Source: Silene noctiflora (Eukaryota > Streptophyta > Magnoliopsida > Caryophyllales > Caryophyllaceae). Taken from it: DNA of 22,599 bases. Each line of letters starts with the position of its first letter. Position 1 is the first letter of the stretch. This document shows, piece after piece, positions 9,326 to 18,217 of this stretch. The notes under the pieces were generated by a model. The model had not been told where the DNA came from. It made no database searches and worked only from the letters and a program-made list of their open reading frames with translations. The position numbers and the translations under genes are program-made. The DNA is taken from the NCBI GenBank assembly GCA_009801015.1, contig VHZZ01000430.1, positions 73,103 to 95,701 on the forward strand, given 5' to 3'.

Positions 9326-9498
9326 TGTCATGTTCTTGTTTGGTTCTTTTGTTATATTGCTTTATTATTTCATGTAATTACGTACACCCAAATTAAATAA
9401 TCTTGTAGGGTTATTACTCCAGAAAAGGACAATAATTAATAATCTTGTAGGGTTTTGTTGTTGTAATAGTAGAGTCATTTATTAAGTACTCTTAAATA

Positions 9499-9708
9499 CT
9501 CCCTCTGTGCTGCGGTCCTGGTCAATTGTTATTCTTTAGTTTTGACCAAAAAAAAAAAAAAAAGTTGGTCAATTACTAAATGATAAATGGACTAAATTGA
9601 ATGTGAATAATATCGCTCATTAAGTTTATTCTTAAAATAGAAAAGGAGAATAATTGACTGAGACACCCCAAAATAAAATATGACATTAGATGACCGAGAC
9701 GGCGGGAG
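9499..9708. mobile_element. Stowaway-like MITE, 210 bp
   Basis: TA | CTCCCTCTGTGCTGCGGTC ... GACCGAGACGGCGGGAG | TA. The interior pairs GGTCAATTGTTATTC with GAATAATTGACTGAGAC and includes a poly-A run (9547-9562). Noncoding. Related copies lie at 12956-13143, about 14126-14317 and 19966-20174. Confidence 0.8.
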
Positions 9709-9878
9709 TAATTACAAATTAGTATGGAATAATGTACGGAGTAACTCATTATAACAAGGTAAAACAATTATTTTAACCCAAAATAATAATTCTACGGTTA
9801 TAAACAAGAATTTGTGTCCAAGTAAATATATTAACACGTAATTATTATATTACTGTTGTAATAGTAATCCCCGAAATA

Positions 9879-9881
<3 letters not shown>

Positions 9882-9927
<46 letters not shown>
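9882..9927. repeat. (TA)n microsatellite
   Basis: An uninterrupted TA dinucleotide tract of about 22 units. Length may be unreliable in an assembly. Confidence 0.95.
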
Positions 9928-9929
<2 letters not shown>

Positions 9930-10386
9930 ATGGGATATAATATGTCAATTACATTTGGCTTAGAGTTTGGTGGTTAATTAGGTATTATATAATAAATTCA
10001 TTTAATGGTTGAAAATTTTCGCAATTTTTAATAATTTTAGCTGATAAACTTGTTAGAGATGTTACTTATTATCTGACTTTAAACCTCGTTGATAATATAT
10101 AGACAAAACTCGATCTGATAAAATTCGTGATTATTTAATACTCGTCCATTATTCATAATGACATAATATTATTATCGCGAACCTTAAAAACTCGAGTTAA
10201 ATACCCTTTAATTTTATGCATGGAAAACAGGATTCATGTGAATGTTATTTTGGTTATCTAAAATGACTGCATGCTGGATTGATGCCAACCCTGGACTATA
10301 TGAGTATATGATTATGACATTTTTGGAATTTTTTTAATAATAAGATACAAATAAAGTTTAGGAATTTTTAGAAGTAACAATGCATG
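9928..10386. other. AT-rich intergenic stretch
   Basis: Nothing recognised: no frame longer than chance, no bounded repeat. Confidence 0.5.
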
Positions 10387-10480
10387 GTAAAGTAGTAAGT
10401 AGTAAATAGTAAATACTTATAAGTAAAGTAGTAAATAGTAAATACTTATAAGTAAAGTAGTAAATAGTAAATACTTATAA
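10387..10480. repeat. 29-bp tandem repeat, three copies
   Basis: The unit GTAAAGTAGTAAATAGTAAA plus TACTTATAA is present three times. The first copy is a few bases longer because of an extra AGTA step. Confidence 0.9.
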
Positions 10481-10634
10481 AAAAATAAGGAATCTATGTC
10501 AATAAATGGGGTAACTCCCAAATTTTATTTCATAAATTATAATGATAGGTTTGATAGGTTCCTCCATTGTTCAATGTATGTACAAGATAAGTCTTAACCC
10601 TTAATGATTTAATATATGGTACTCTAGAGTCTAG

Positions 10635-10833
10635 TCCGTATCTGAAGTCTAATGGTTAAAATATGGGCGAAATATTCAAGGGATTCGAGTTCAGATCAAA
10701 ATTTACCTAGAGTAATTGTCGGATGGGTATACGTGATTTGCAGGCTATCACGTATACTCAAGGATTACCTAGTGTGTACCAAAGGTAACGACATGGGTCC
10801 CCTCTTCATCATAAAAAAAAAAAAAAAAAAAAA
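10635..10833 (+). mobile_element. tRNA-derived SINE, copy 1
   Basis: A-box-like GTCTAATGGTTAA (about 10648-10660), B-box-like GAGTTCAGATC (10687-10697), a body with an ACGTGAT/ATCACGT inverted pair, then GTGTGTACC...ATGGGTCCC and a 21-nt poly-A tail (10813-10833). Head and tail words are shared with the element at 11890-12160. Retroposed by borrowed LINE machinery if intact. The short frame crossing it is not a gene. Confidence 0.65.
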
Positions 10834-11615
10834 TCGAAATTTTGGGTACACCGGATCGTATATATATGTAGTCGAATTAACGATTACACTCAATCGAAAT
10901 AGGTGAAACTAATATTTTTCGAAAATTCTGCTTAAACAAATAATCTTTAATTTATAAACTTTGTTTTGTTTAATTTATATTTCATCAAATTTGATATATG
11001 TTGCAAATGTCGTTTATTTTCCAATTTGTATATATGATATTATAACCTAATATAATCGTTTTAACAATATTTACTTTTTACCAAAGAAATTTACGTAAGA
11101 TCACCTTACATAAAAGTTTATTTAGAATTTCTCTTTTTTTTTTTCCTTTCAGTGCAATGATATTAATAATTCCTTTTTAAGAACATCGATTTTTAATAGG
11201 AAAACTTACAAATAGTCTAATAATAACAAAATAATTTTTTTTTTTATTGATACTTCTTGCTTTCATTTTCTGTTTAACATCAATAAAAAATTGACAAGCT
11301 GCTCAAATGATCCAATACATCCCCCCTTGAATTTATTTTCAAAGTGGTCCAATTAATAATAATTAAAGGATAAAACAAATAAATAGTTTTTTAACATTTT
11401 GCTCTATTTTTCACTAGTTTCTTTTGGTCCATTGAACAAGAATATTATAGTACATTCATTGAAAGTCATAAAGACAACTTTAAGTAATAATCTAAAGAGA
11501 AAATAAGTTCCACATAAATAGACATGGTTCACCAAAATTAGCAAGTAGTAATATAATGGCATATATCTATATCTAAATTCTCATAGTCATAAAACTTGTG
11601 ACCGGTCGCAGAGCA
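10834..11615. other. AT-rich intergenic stretch
   Basis: No gene, bounded transposon or notable motif was found. It contains several homopolymer A and T runs only. Confidence 0.5.
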
Positions 11616-11875
11616 GTTTATAGATTATACATCAGATGTACTATATTTAATTGTGTAATTTTTGTGTATTACTATAAGTTTTTGAGTTTGCTTTAAATAT
11701 TATGAATTTTAGTATAAATTTTTTTAGCACGTTTACTTTAAATATTAATTAAATTAAAAATATATAATATTACTCAAAAACTATACATATAAATTCAAGT
11801 ATGCTCTAAAAAAATGCATGTATGCTCAACAACTAAAAAGGTATGAGATAATACATCAGATGCGTAATCCATATT
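11616..11875. repeat. Dispersed unclassified repeat with TACATCNGATGTA-type ends
   Basis: Bounded by GATTATACATCAGATGTA at about 11625-11642 and ATACATCAGATGCGTAATCC at about 11851-11870. The interior carries AAACTATA, CTCAAAAAC and GTATGCTC words found also in the copies near 14895-15165 and 20341-20606. No coding, and no clear target duplication. Confidence 0.45.
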
Positions 11876-11889
11876 CTCCTCGCAGGAGT

Positions 11890-12160
11890 GGAGTCTAAAC
11901 GTCTAGTGGTTAAGACTTTGGTAAAATTCTTAAGAAACCCAAGTTCAAACCTCTCAAAGAGTATTTTTGTGGAGTGTTTATGGCAATTGGTTCACGGCTT
12001 GAGTTTATGTCTTTTCGATTTCGAGTCTGTCACTCTCAGATGACGCCTTACGAGGTATACATGGTTATCGGGCTATTAGGTACACCCCTGGTGGTGGGGT
12101 TTATCCAGTGTACACCAAAAACAGAGATTGCGGGTCCCATCATCATCAAAAAATTAAAAT
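11890..12160 (+). mobile_element. tRNA-derived SINE, copy 2
   Basis: A-box-like GTCTAGTGGTTAAGAC (11901-11916), B-box AGTTCAAACCT (11942-11952), a body with CCAGTGTACACC, then GGGTCCCATCATCATC and an A-rich tail ending about 12160. Matches copy 1 (10635-10833) at both head and tail. The short open frame within it (11974-12162) is a by-product. Confidence 0.65.
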
Positions 12161-12289
12161 AAAAACTTGTGACCACAATGATCTGAGGGAGTTAGGTTTA
12201 TTTTAATTGAAGACTCAAAAGTTACAATAAAATCGATCATAAAACTCTAATCATCAGCTTTGGTGCTTATCGGAGGGGTGTGTTAAAGT

Positions 12290-12410
12290 ATATTGAAGGT
12301 TGTCAGGAGTTGAACCTGTGACCAAATGGTCACACTGACTTTGATACTATGTCAAGAAACCATTTGATCAATCAAAAGGTTATTAAGCTGATGGGTACAG
12401 TTACAAATCG
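12290..12410 (-). mobile_element. Antisense tRNA-like SINE fragment
   Basis: GGAGTTGAACC (12306-12316) is the exact complement of the B-box consensus GGTTCAACTCC. It is followed by TTGATACTATGTCAAG and AACCATTTGATCAATC. The arrangement resembles minus-strand tRNA-derived sequence. Ends were not found. Confidence 0.4.
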
Positions 12411-12663
12411 ATTTTATATTCTAACATATAATATAAATTGTTTTTAAACTTGTTATTGTTATCATTATATGAGATTCATCACCATACAAGTAACGGACTT
12501 ATATATTTGTATATTTAGGTTATCCCTAAATCATAATTTATATATCTTTAACGGTATGTAAATAAATTATTGTCTAGTTGATGTAAAGTATAAGTGTATA
12601 ACACAAGCGTTGACATTGTTATTGTTATTAGGCGACGACGTTGGATGCGTAACACATATTCTG

Positions 12664-12840
12664 ATTTGTGACGGTTAATATCAGTCATAAGCTTGTGATG
12701 GGTTAAATAAAATCCACGTGAGAGGATAAAGAGAAGTCATTTGTGATTCCCTATACATTCTACTTTTTGTCTAATCTACCAATGTGGGTGATTCTTAACT
12801 CCTCATAAACTCGTGACCAATATATATCCGTCACAAGTGA
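12664..12840. mobile_element. Hairpin MITE, 'CCGTCACAAGC' family
   Basis: Left GATTTGTGACGGTTAATATC with GTCATAAGCTTGTGATGGG, right ATATATCCGTCACAAGTGAG. The interior TTTGTGATTCCCTA matches the reverse complement of the core of the element at 5110-5292, so the two copies are in opposite orientation. Confidence 0.65.
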
Positions 12841-12955
12841 GACCTATCGGATGTCTACACACATTCAAATAATTTGGCCTCCATTCTTATGTTTTCATCT
12901 GACCTAGTACTATGTTATCATTCTTATCCAAATACCCTAATTGGCTATGATAGTA

Positions 12956-13143
12956 CTCCCTCCGTCTCGATATCTGTTTTCCTTTGATTTTGATACAAAG
13001 ACCAATTATTAGATGACAAGTGGATCAAATTAAGTATAGAGGATTTAATTATTCGTTAAAAGTATTCCTGAAATAGAAAGGCAAATAATTAACTGAGACA
13101 CCTAAAGTGAAAATAGGCAAACAAATGACCAAAACGGATGGTG
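12956..13143. mobile_element. Stowaway-like MITE, 188 bp
   Basis: TA | CTCCCTCCGTCTCGATATCT ... CAAAACGGATGGTG | TA. The inner halves pair TTTTCCTTTGATTTTG with AAAGTGAAAATAGG-like sequence. Good size and ends for the superfamily. Confidence 0.8.
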
Positions 13144-13610
13144 TAATGTAATCACATTACTAATTTATCGTGTATATATTTATAATTATAATTTAATATT
13201 ATATTTGCCCTTTGTAACTCTATTTACGCCAAAAAAAAAAAATGATTCTATTTACTAGTAAAAATTTGTTTCCTACAATTACATGCAAAAGGGGAAAAAA
13301 AAAAAAAAACTTAAAAGTCGATAAACTATACGTATTATGAGCATTATATTTCGACTTCAAAATACTTATTTGAAGGAGTAAAAATAAAACCATGTGAATT
13401 AGGCCTTATTGTTTCAGGCTAAAACGATAAGTACCGTTTATTTCCTATTTTCAAAATGTTTTAATAAAAACATTCTAAATGTTCATATTTCATATAATAC
13501 GATCATTGTACATAAATTTTGTAACCGTATGATCTAATTACCGTATGCAAATTAGTGTATCTAAGGGTATATGTTGGAAAATCCGATTTTAATCAGTAAC
13601 TTTGGTATAT
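13144..13610. other. AT-rich intergenic stretch
   Basis: No gene or bounded repeat recognised. Two poly-A runs (about 13230-13241 and 13294-13309). Confidence 0.5.
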
Positions 13611-13624
13611 TAATAGAGAGTTGG

Positions 13625-13750
13625 ACAAGCCCATATACTTTATAATTTGTTTTTGGGCTCCACCTGGGCTCATAGTATAGTCAGGGTTGGGTAGTAGGGC
13701 CAGAATTAGTTGGGCCTTGCTTCTTCGTACTCTATCAAAAGCCCATAAAC
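13625..13750. promoter_or_regulatory. Cluster of TGGGCY/RGCCCA (site II-like) motifs
   Basis: At least five occur in about 120 bp: AAGCCCATA, TTTGGGCTCC, CTGGGCTCA, TTGGGCCTT and AAGCCCATA. Such TCP-bound site II clusters are typical of plant housekeeping promoters. No coding region follows on either strand, so this may be a relic promoter or chance enrichment next to the GGGCC-rich repeat. Confidence 0.3.
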
Positions 13751-13764
13751 CGCTAAATAACAAA

Positions 13765-14000
13765 TTTCAAAGGGGTGTTTACTGGGCCGGGCCGGGCTGA
13801 GGGTTATCAACCCTGGCATGGCCCGAGTGAGGGATAACTGGACCGGACCAATACTGGGTGGTATTCAATGGGCCCGAGCCCAGTCCACTGAGTAACGGCC
13901 CAGACCAGGTCGAGCCCCTTGTTTATCATATTTCTCAGTGTTGGGACCAGGGCGGGCCGAGGAAGTAGCGGCACTAACCCGGCGCAAGGATGACGCAGGA
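13765..14000. repeat. GC-rich GGGCC/GGCCC repeat patch
   Basis: Starts AGGGGTGTTTACTGGGCCGG and is rich in GGGCCCGAGCCCAG and GGCCCAGACC words, far more GC-rich than its surroundings. The opening resembles the end of GGGCC-rich hAT derivatives in plants, but no matching opposite end is seen. Minus-strand frames across it have low-complexity Pro/Arg/Leu composition and no motif. Confidence 0.45.
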
Positions 14001-14125
14001 CTGTGTCGGGATGACGATGGAGGAAATACAAAAGACTCGAACTCATACACTCATAAGAGGTGATATGTATAATACAGAGTATTATATTCACGAGATATTA
14101 AGTTTTGAGAAAAATTATGATGACA

Positions 14126-14317
14126 CTCCCGTCATCCCGGTCATTTATTGTCCTATTTCATTTTGGGACTTCAGTGTCTCAGTCAATTGCTATACTTAAA
14201 CAATTTGATCAATCGCACTCAATCTGGTCCATTTTTCATTTAGTAATTAATCTTCTCCTCTTTCCCTGCTCTTTGTGCCAAACCAAAGAACAACGATCGA
14301 CCGGGACGGTTTGGATT
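14126..14317. mobile_element. Degraded Stowaway-like MITE
   Basis: Left CTCCCGTCATCCCGGTCATT, right GATCGACCGGGACGGTTTGG. The inner words CAGTCAATTGC, TGGTCC and TTTGTGCCAAACCAAAG match the copy at 19966-20174. TA flanks are not preserved, so ends are approximate. Confidence 0.6.
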
Positions 14318-14763
14318 ATAAGTTATTGTACTCAATTGACAATGTGATTCCCATTTCCCATCAACTTTTAAAGTACAAAATTATGAAAAAATTTCCAAGC
14401 ACTAATTTCTAATTAAGGCCAAACTTAAGTTGACTAATTTGATCATAATTCCTAATTACTTGAGGTGCACATTACGCAACAAATTAAAAAATAAAAAACG
14501 AACCATGGTAAAAAATTGCGTCTATATGTCAACCTCTAGAAAAAGACTTCCAAAAAGAAACACACACACATTTTTCGTAAGTACCTCGTATTTAGCTCGT
14601 ATTACAACGGTAAAATAATTATAATCGTCCAATTTTTTCTTCATTTGTTATAAAAGATTAAAAAAGTTTGATGTTTCTAGTCTAATTTTTTTACTTTTCA
14701 ACGTAAGATTGAAATGATGTTTCGAGACATATGAGAGAAAAAAGGAACATATATCGGAGGTAC
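14318..14763. other. AT-rich intergenic stretch
   Basis: No gene. A 62-residue open frame at 14430-14618 is Lys/Thr/Asn-rich, without motifs, and is probably chance. Confidence 0.45.
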
Positions 14764-14925
14764 TACCTTAAATTTTATTTGTTTTTGAGCATATGCGTAT
14801 TTTTTTTCTGAACTTATTACCTTAAATTTTATTTGTTTTTGAGCATATGCGTATTTTTTTTCTGAACTTATTACCTTAAATTTTATTTATTTTTGAGCAT
14901 ATGTGTATTTTTTCTGAGCTTATTA
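14764..14925. repeat. 54-bp tandem repeat, three copies
   Basis: Units begin at 14764, 14818 and 14872 with TACCTTAAATTTTATTTGTT. The first two copies look identical, while the third has a few changes (GTGTATT, GAGCTT). The third unit runs into the dispersed repeat at 14895-15165. Confidence 0.9.
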
Positions 14926-15165
14926 AAGTTAAAAAGTTAGATTTTTAACTTTTTTTTCTGTCAAAAACTCAAATTTAACTAAGCTTTTATGTAATGTTTT
15001 TTAATTTTATTATAATTTTTTGAGCTTAATATTTAAGTGAATGAACTCGAAAATTATATAATAAAACTCATAATTTTTAAAACAAAACTCAAAAACTTTA
15101 TTATAATGCTCATAAGCCATACAATTGGTGGTAGTACATCGGATGTATAATCTACTTACTGGACA
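14895..15165. repeat. Dispersed unclassified repeat, copy 2
   Basis: Matches 20341-20606 over about 270 bp in the same orientation. Shared blocks include CTGAGCTTATTAAA, CAAATTTAACTAAG, TTTTATGTAATGTTTT, AAAACTCATAATTTTTAAAA and TGGTGGTAGTACATC.GATG. Ends with TACATCGGATGTATAATC. Noncoding. The superfamily is unknown to me. Confidence 0.75.
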
Positions 15166-15234
15166 TATGAGGGAAGGATCCAACGTATGTAATTTTTTAT
15201 TCAGTATTTTTTTGGGTATAAGGGGAGTCACAAG

Positions 15235-15315
15235 GACGATTTTAATGCTGACGGGATTTAAGTTATGAGCGCAACCGTTACTTTATGACTTTACAAACTA
15301 AGTTAATTGACATTC
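15235..15315 (-). mobile_element. Antisense tRNA-like SINE remnant
   Basis: On the minus strand TTAACTTAGTTTGTAAAGTC (A-box-like) precedes CATAACTTAAATCCCGTCAG (B-box-like). The same GATTTRARY...GCTGA.GGATTT pattern occurs near 2852. Heavily eroded. Confidence 0.35.
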
Positions 15316-15413
15316 ACCGGGAGGAATCCAACTTAGAAAGAGGATACACTATACATAATAAACAATAGGTCTCTTCTGTAGTTATTTCATTATAAGCAAT
15401 ACACAAATAATAA

Positions 15414-15578
15414 TACGGGATATATTCGTCTTAAAAATAAAACGGGCAAATTAAATAATATTTCACTTGCAGAGATGAGACAAACATTTTAATTTGCTAA
15501 TTTTAAGGCATTTTGTTTTTATCTTATGTGTTGACCGGGCAGTTTTAAGGTTAAGACGGATATATCCGTCTTAAATAG
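15414..15578. mobile_element. Hairpin MITE, 'AAGACGGATATATCCGTCTTA' family
   Basis: Left TACGGGATATATTCGTCTTA then AAAACGGGCA. Right, near 15534-15574, is the inverse: CCGGGCAGTTTTAAGG then AAGACGGATATATCCGTCTT. Each right-hand terminus is itself palindromic. Noncoding. Confidence 0.6.
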
Positions 15579-15609
15579 ATCTCGACTACTGTTTTAAGAA
15601 GAGAAAAAT

Positions 15610-15627
15610 CCATGCATGCATGCATGA
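15610..15627. repeat. (CATG)n / RY-like run
   Basis: CCATGCATGCATGCATGAG contains overlapping CATGCATG motifs. RY motifs bind B3 factors in plants, but there is no nearby gene start to support a role. Confidence 0.5.
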
Positions 15628-15835
15628 GAACATGACTATAACACTTATACATATCCAGTCTTAATCAAATTGATCAATTGTTAAATTTATTGTGCTATTA
15701 TATTTGACCTATTTCTAACTGCCATATTCCTAACTTTTGACCTAATTAATTAAAACCGATTATAGGTTATTATAGAACAATATATTAGAAACATATCGAA
15801 AATTAACCTAACCAAATGATATTCTAAATACTAAA

Positions 15836-16171
15836 CTAGTGTAAATCCCGTGCAAATGCACGGTATTTTAGATATATACATATTAGAGAATTTGACAAAT
15901 AATTAAAACTAATTTAATGCAGTTTACCTCCCTATTAAAAAGGGTAGAAAGTTTGCATAGATATTTTATTAGCCTATTTATGTAAAAGTTAAATAATGAT
16001 TGATGTTATAAAATTAATTAGGAGATTAATATTGTTTTAATAGTAGTAAGTAAATATCAATATTGATCACTAATTAATTAGAAAATAAATATTATCCAGT
16101 AGAATATCACATAGGCGGGAAATTTAAGCGTGAGAATTTGGAGATGTGTTAATCTTTTAGTATATAGGGGA
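15836..16171 (-). mobile_element. Non-autonomous Helitron, 336 bp
   Basis: On the minus strand it begins A|TCCCCTATATACTAAAAGATT and ends with hairpin CCGTGCA-TT-TGCACGG (15848-15863), then GATTTACACTAG|T. Host A15835 and T16172 flank it. It shares its interior with the copies at 19143-19704. It ends 174 bp downstream of the small ERF gene's stop. Confidence 0.87.
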
Positions 16172-16209
16172 TTAATCATTCGAGTTACAACCCTAACGAT
16201 ATTCTTATA

Positions 16210-16292
16210 CTCTCTCCATTCCGATCAATTTTTATCTGAAATCTGTGTAGAAAATTTCAAATAATGATAACAATTAATCAGGACGAAGAGAA
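16210..16292. mobile_element. Short Stowaway-like MITE, 83 bp
   Basis: TA | CTCTCTCCATTCCGATCAAT ... AATCAGGACGAAGAGAA | TA, with imperfect inverted ends. Near the 3' end of the small ERF gene; it could contribute to its 3' region. Confidence 0.55.
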
Positions 16293-16345
16293 TACCGAAT
16301 AAATTTTAAATAAATTTCAAACTAATTAATTAATAAATCCTTCAT

Positions 16346-16741
16346 TCAATTCTTTTTGCCCTTATTATTATCATAATCAAGAAGCTCCTCCAACACATTA
16401 TCATCCAAACATTCAAATTCAAAAACTTCTTGACCACGTCCACGTCCACGGCCGCCGCCACCACTGGTCGACGACGACGATGAACTTCCGGCGGCATAAG
16501 TAATACCACCACGTGGCAAATTATACTCACTCGGAAAATTAAGTATAGCCAAATGACCTCTCATATTATAGGCAGCTCGGTCATATGCCCGAGCTGCCTC
16601 TTCAGCTGTATTAAACGTACCAAGCCAAACTCGAGCTCCATTCCTATTAGAATCGCGAATCTCAGCCGCATATTTACCCCACGGCCGCTTCCTTACACCT
16701 CTATACTTCACCTCTCCACTTCCAACATTATCATCCTCCAT
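16346..16741 (-). CDS. Small ethylene-responsive transcription factor, ERF095-ERF098-like (group IX)
   Basis: An intronless 131-residue protein that is almost entirely AP2 domain plus a short tail. Seen: a ten-residue leader, then AP2 at about 12-69 with [33 protein letters not shown] and ILNFPSEYN. Ala25 and Asp30 are the ERF signature residues. A Ser run (86-91), a Gly/Arg run [10 protein letters not shown] (94-103), and [19 protein letters not shown] (105-123), a CMIX-type C-terminal activation motif, follow. It closes on KGKKN, close to the ends of Arabidopsis small ERFs. Length matches that clade (about 130-140 residues). Family role: GCC-box activators in stress and ethylene/jasmonate responses. 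Same strand as the ERF1B-like gene, 12.3 kb downstream of it in minus-strand terms reversed. Which of ERF095, 096, 097 or 098 is closest cannot be decided by eye. Confidence 0.92.
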   Translation of the reverse strand: MEDDNVGSGEVKYRGVRKRPWGKYAAEIRDSNRNGARVWLGTFNTAEEAARAYDRAAYNMRGHLAILNFPSEYNLPRGGITYAAGSSSSSSTSGGGGRGRGRGQEVFEFECLDDNVLEELLDYDNNKGKKN

Positions 16742-16783
16742 TTTTTTTCTTAAATTAGTGTAATTATTATAAATTATTAGTGA

Positions 16784-16804
16784 TTTTTTTTTTTTTTTTT
16801 TTTT
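16784..16804 (-). repeat. Poly-A tract in the leader of the small ERF gene
   Basis: 21 T on the plus strand, 43 bp upstream of the ATG, probably inside the 5' leader. A further short A-run directly precedes the ATG. Confidence 0.7.
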
Positions 16805-16849
16805 GTAAGAAATGTTTTTGCATGGGTGACAAAGACTTAGGTAACGTAC

Positions 16850-16858
16850 GTATATAAA
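16850..16858 (-). promoter_or_regulatory. Likely TATA box of the small ERF gene
   Basis: TTTATATA on the minus strand, about 110 bp upstream of the ATG, would start transcription near 16820 and give a leader of about 80 nt containing the A tract. Inferred by position. Confidence 0.45.
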
Positions 16859-16920
16859 GAGTTACGTAGCCAAAAAAGGTAAAAAGTGCATGAAATAAAA
16901 ATGGGTGGTGCAAATTAATA

Positions 16921-16926
16921 CACGTG
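16921..16926. promoter_or_regulatory. G-box (CACGTG) upstream of the small ERF gene
   Basis: Lies 180 bp upstream of the ATG in ACACGTGTAAAC context. The ERF1B-like gene has one at 196 bp. Shared input by bHLH/bZIP factors is possible. Confidence 0.4.
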
Positions 16927-16971
16927 TAAACATCGTACCATAAATAAGAACACAAATTCTCATTGAAGACT

Positions 16972-17038
16972 GGTACTATCCGTGTTATTGTGAGAGGAAT
17001 ATCATCTGTCTTTAACTTGTGACGGAAACGGTTTGAAA
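16972..17038. repeat. Fragment of a 'TTGTGACGG' hairpin MITE
   Basis: GTACTATCCGTGTTATTGTG and CTTGTGACGGAAACGG match words of the 557-737 type element, but only one end is clear. It lies about 230 bp upstream of the small ERF start. Confidence 0.4.
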
Positions 17039-17286
17039 TAAGAAATGTTGGCACGTTGTTTTTTAGTAGAAGGTTCGATAAAATAAGAGGACTTTAATTT
17101 TAACGTTATATAAGTCCAATGTACCTGGATATTTGATTAGTGGATGAGTCATGAGTCAAAGTGATGGCTAATTAAATATATTATTGAAATTGAAAAAAAG
17201 AAGGTTTTTTAGTCTTATTTGGTGTATGTATATATGCTCTTCTAGGGTTATAATTAATTGTTTTATTAAGGATATGACTATGTTTG

Positions 17287-17484
17287 GTAAACGGTAGAAG
17301 CAAATTTACAATAACGGATAACAATAACAGAAATAATAGGGTTAGCAGAACATAGTTGGCAGATATAAGTAAATTTACAATAATAGATAAAGTTAGCAGA
17401 ACGTGGTTGATAAGCGGTAGAAGTAAATTTACAAATTACAATAATAGATAAAGCTAGCAGAAAATGGTTGACAAATATAAGTAA
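17287..17484. repeat. Imperfect tandem repeat, about three units
   Basis: AGAAGYAAATTTACAATAA, AATAGATAAAGYTAGCAGAA and TGGTTGAYAARYATAAGT blocks recur with variable unit length (about 48-75 bp). The minus-strand frame through it repeats the same peptide words (CKFTS.AYQ) and is not a gene. Confidence 0.75.
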
Positions 17485-17758
17485 CATGCATATTTGGCTA
17501 ATTGGGTCTCAAATTAAATTAACAGAATTAAGAAATGTGTTTGTCAATTGGTAATTAACATATTATACGATAATAGATTTTTTTAATTTCATGTATAAAT
17601 TGAATATGTTGCTATTTTTTTTCATATTCAAAAATAGTACTGTGGATTTTTCGGCTGATATGTTATTAGAATATATCGTTTACAAATCACGTGATATTAA
17701 TAAATTGATTGATCATTTTGTTGTTTAGGCCGAAACCTACTAATTTCACTGATATTTA

Positions 17759-17856
17759 CTCCCTCGATCTCAGTCAATAGTTTACATTTACTATAGTTTT
17801 CCCTCATAAAATAAAGTAAATGTAAATTATTCACCGAAATAGATGGACCGATGGAG
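17759..17856. mobile_element. Stowaway-like MITE, 98 bp
   Basis: TA | CTCCCTCGATCTCAGTCAAT ... AGATGGACCGATGGAG | TA. The interior TTTACATTTACTATAG faces AAAGTAAATGTAAATTA, forming a near-complete hairpin. Confidence 0.75.
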
Positions 17857-17859
17857 TAT

Positions 17860-18184
17860 GTATTTATTATATTTGAACCCAAAAAAGTAGTCAAGCTAAG
17901 AGTTCTTAGTCACACGTGAGGTGTTCCAATTATAAGTTACACCAAGAAAATTAATCAACAAAATATGATTAAAGTCATGAGATAATAAAGAGGTGAAATC
18001 ATAAGCCTTCGTATGTTCACAGTTCTCTTGTCTATGTCATGCACACGAATTGGGGTCATCAATTTATACGTTGTCATGTTGCCAAGAAATGTAAACGATA
18101 ATGATAGGGCATTATCGAGTGATACCGAATTTGTATCAACCTTTTATATACCTAGCATGTAAGGTTAACTAAAATATTGGATAT
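17860..18184. other. Intergenic stretch
   Basis: Nothing recognised beyond a G-box (17913-17918) and a small GGTGT/ACACC inverted pair (17920-17943). Confidence 0.45.
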
Positions 18185-18217
18185 AAGAGATTTGATTCTT
18201 GATACAGTTATTAGTTT
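18185..18217. repeat. 33-bp exact direct repeat, copy 1
   Basis: A 33-bp segment starting AAGAGATTTGATTCTTGATA is repeated exactly at 19894-19926 in the same orientation. The two copies bracket about 1.7 kb of nested transposons. Confidence 0.9.

Noticed and set aside
10652..12162. Short frames at 10652-10906 and 11974-12162
   Set aside because: Both lie inside SINE copies with tRNA-type boxes and A-rich tails.
12290..12410. LTR-retrotransposon primer binding site (TGATACTATG-like)
   Set aside because: No LTRs or gag/pol coding nearby; the exact antisense B-box favours tRNA-derived SINE sequence.
13807..14199. Overlapping open frames on both strands of about 60-95 residues
   Set aside because: They lie in the GC-rich GGGCC repeat, where stop codons are rare. 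No family motif was seen and frames on both strands are equally open.
14764..14925. CRISPR-like or centromere-like array
   Set aside because: Only three contiguous 54-bp units without spacers, a simple tandem duplication; CRISPR is not expected in a plant nucleus.
16342..16753. Frames in other phases or strand over the small ERF gene
   Set aside because: Shadows of the real AP2/ERF frame; they carry no motif.
17278..17487. 69-residue minus-strand frame with repeated CKF words
   Set aside because: It reads the imperfect tandem repeat at 17287-17484.
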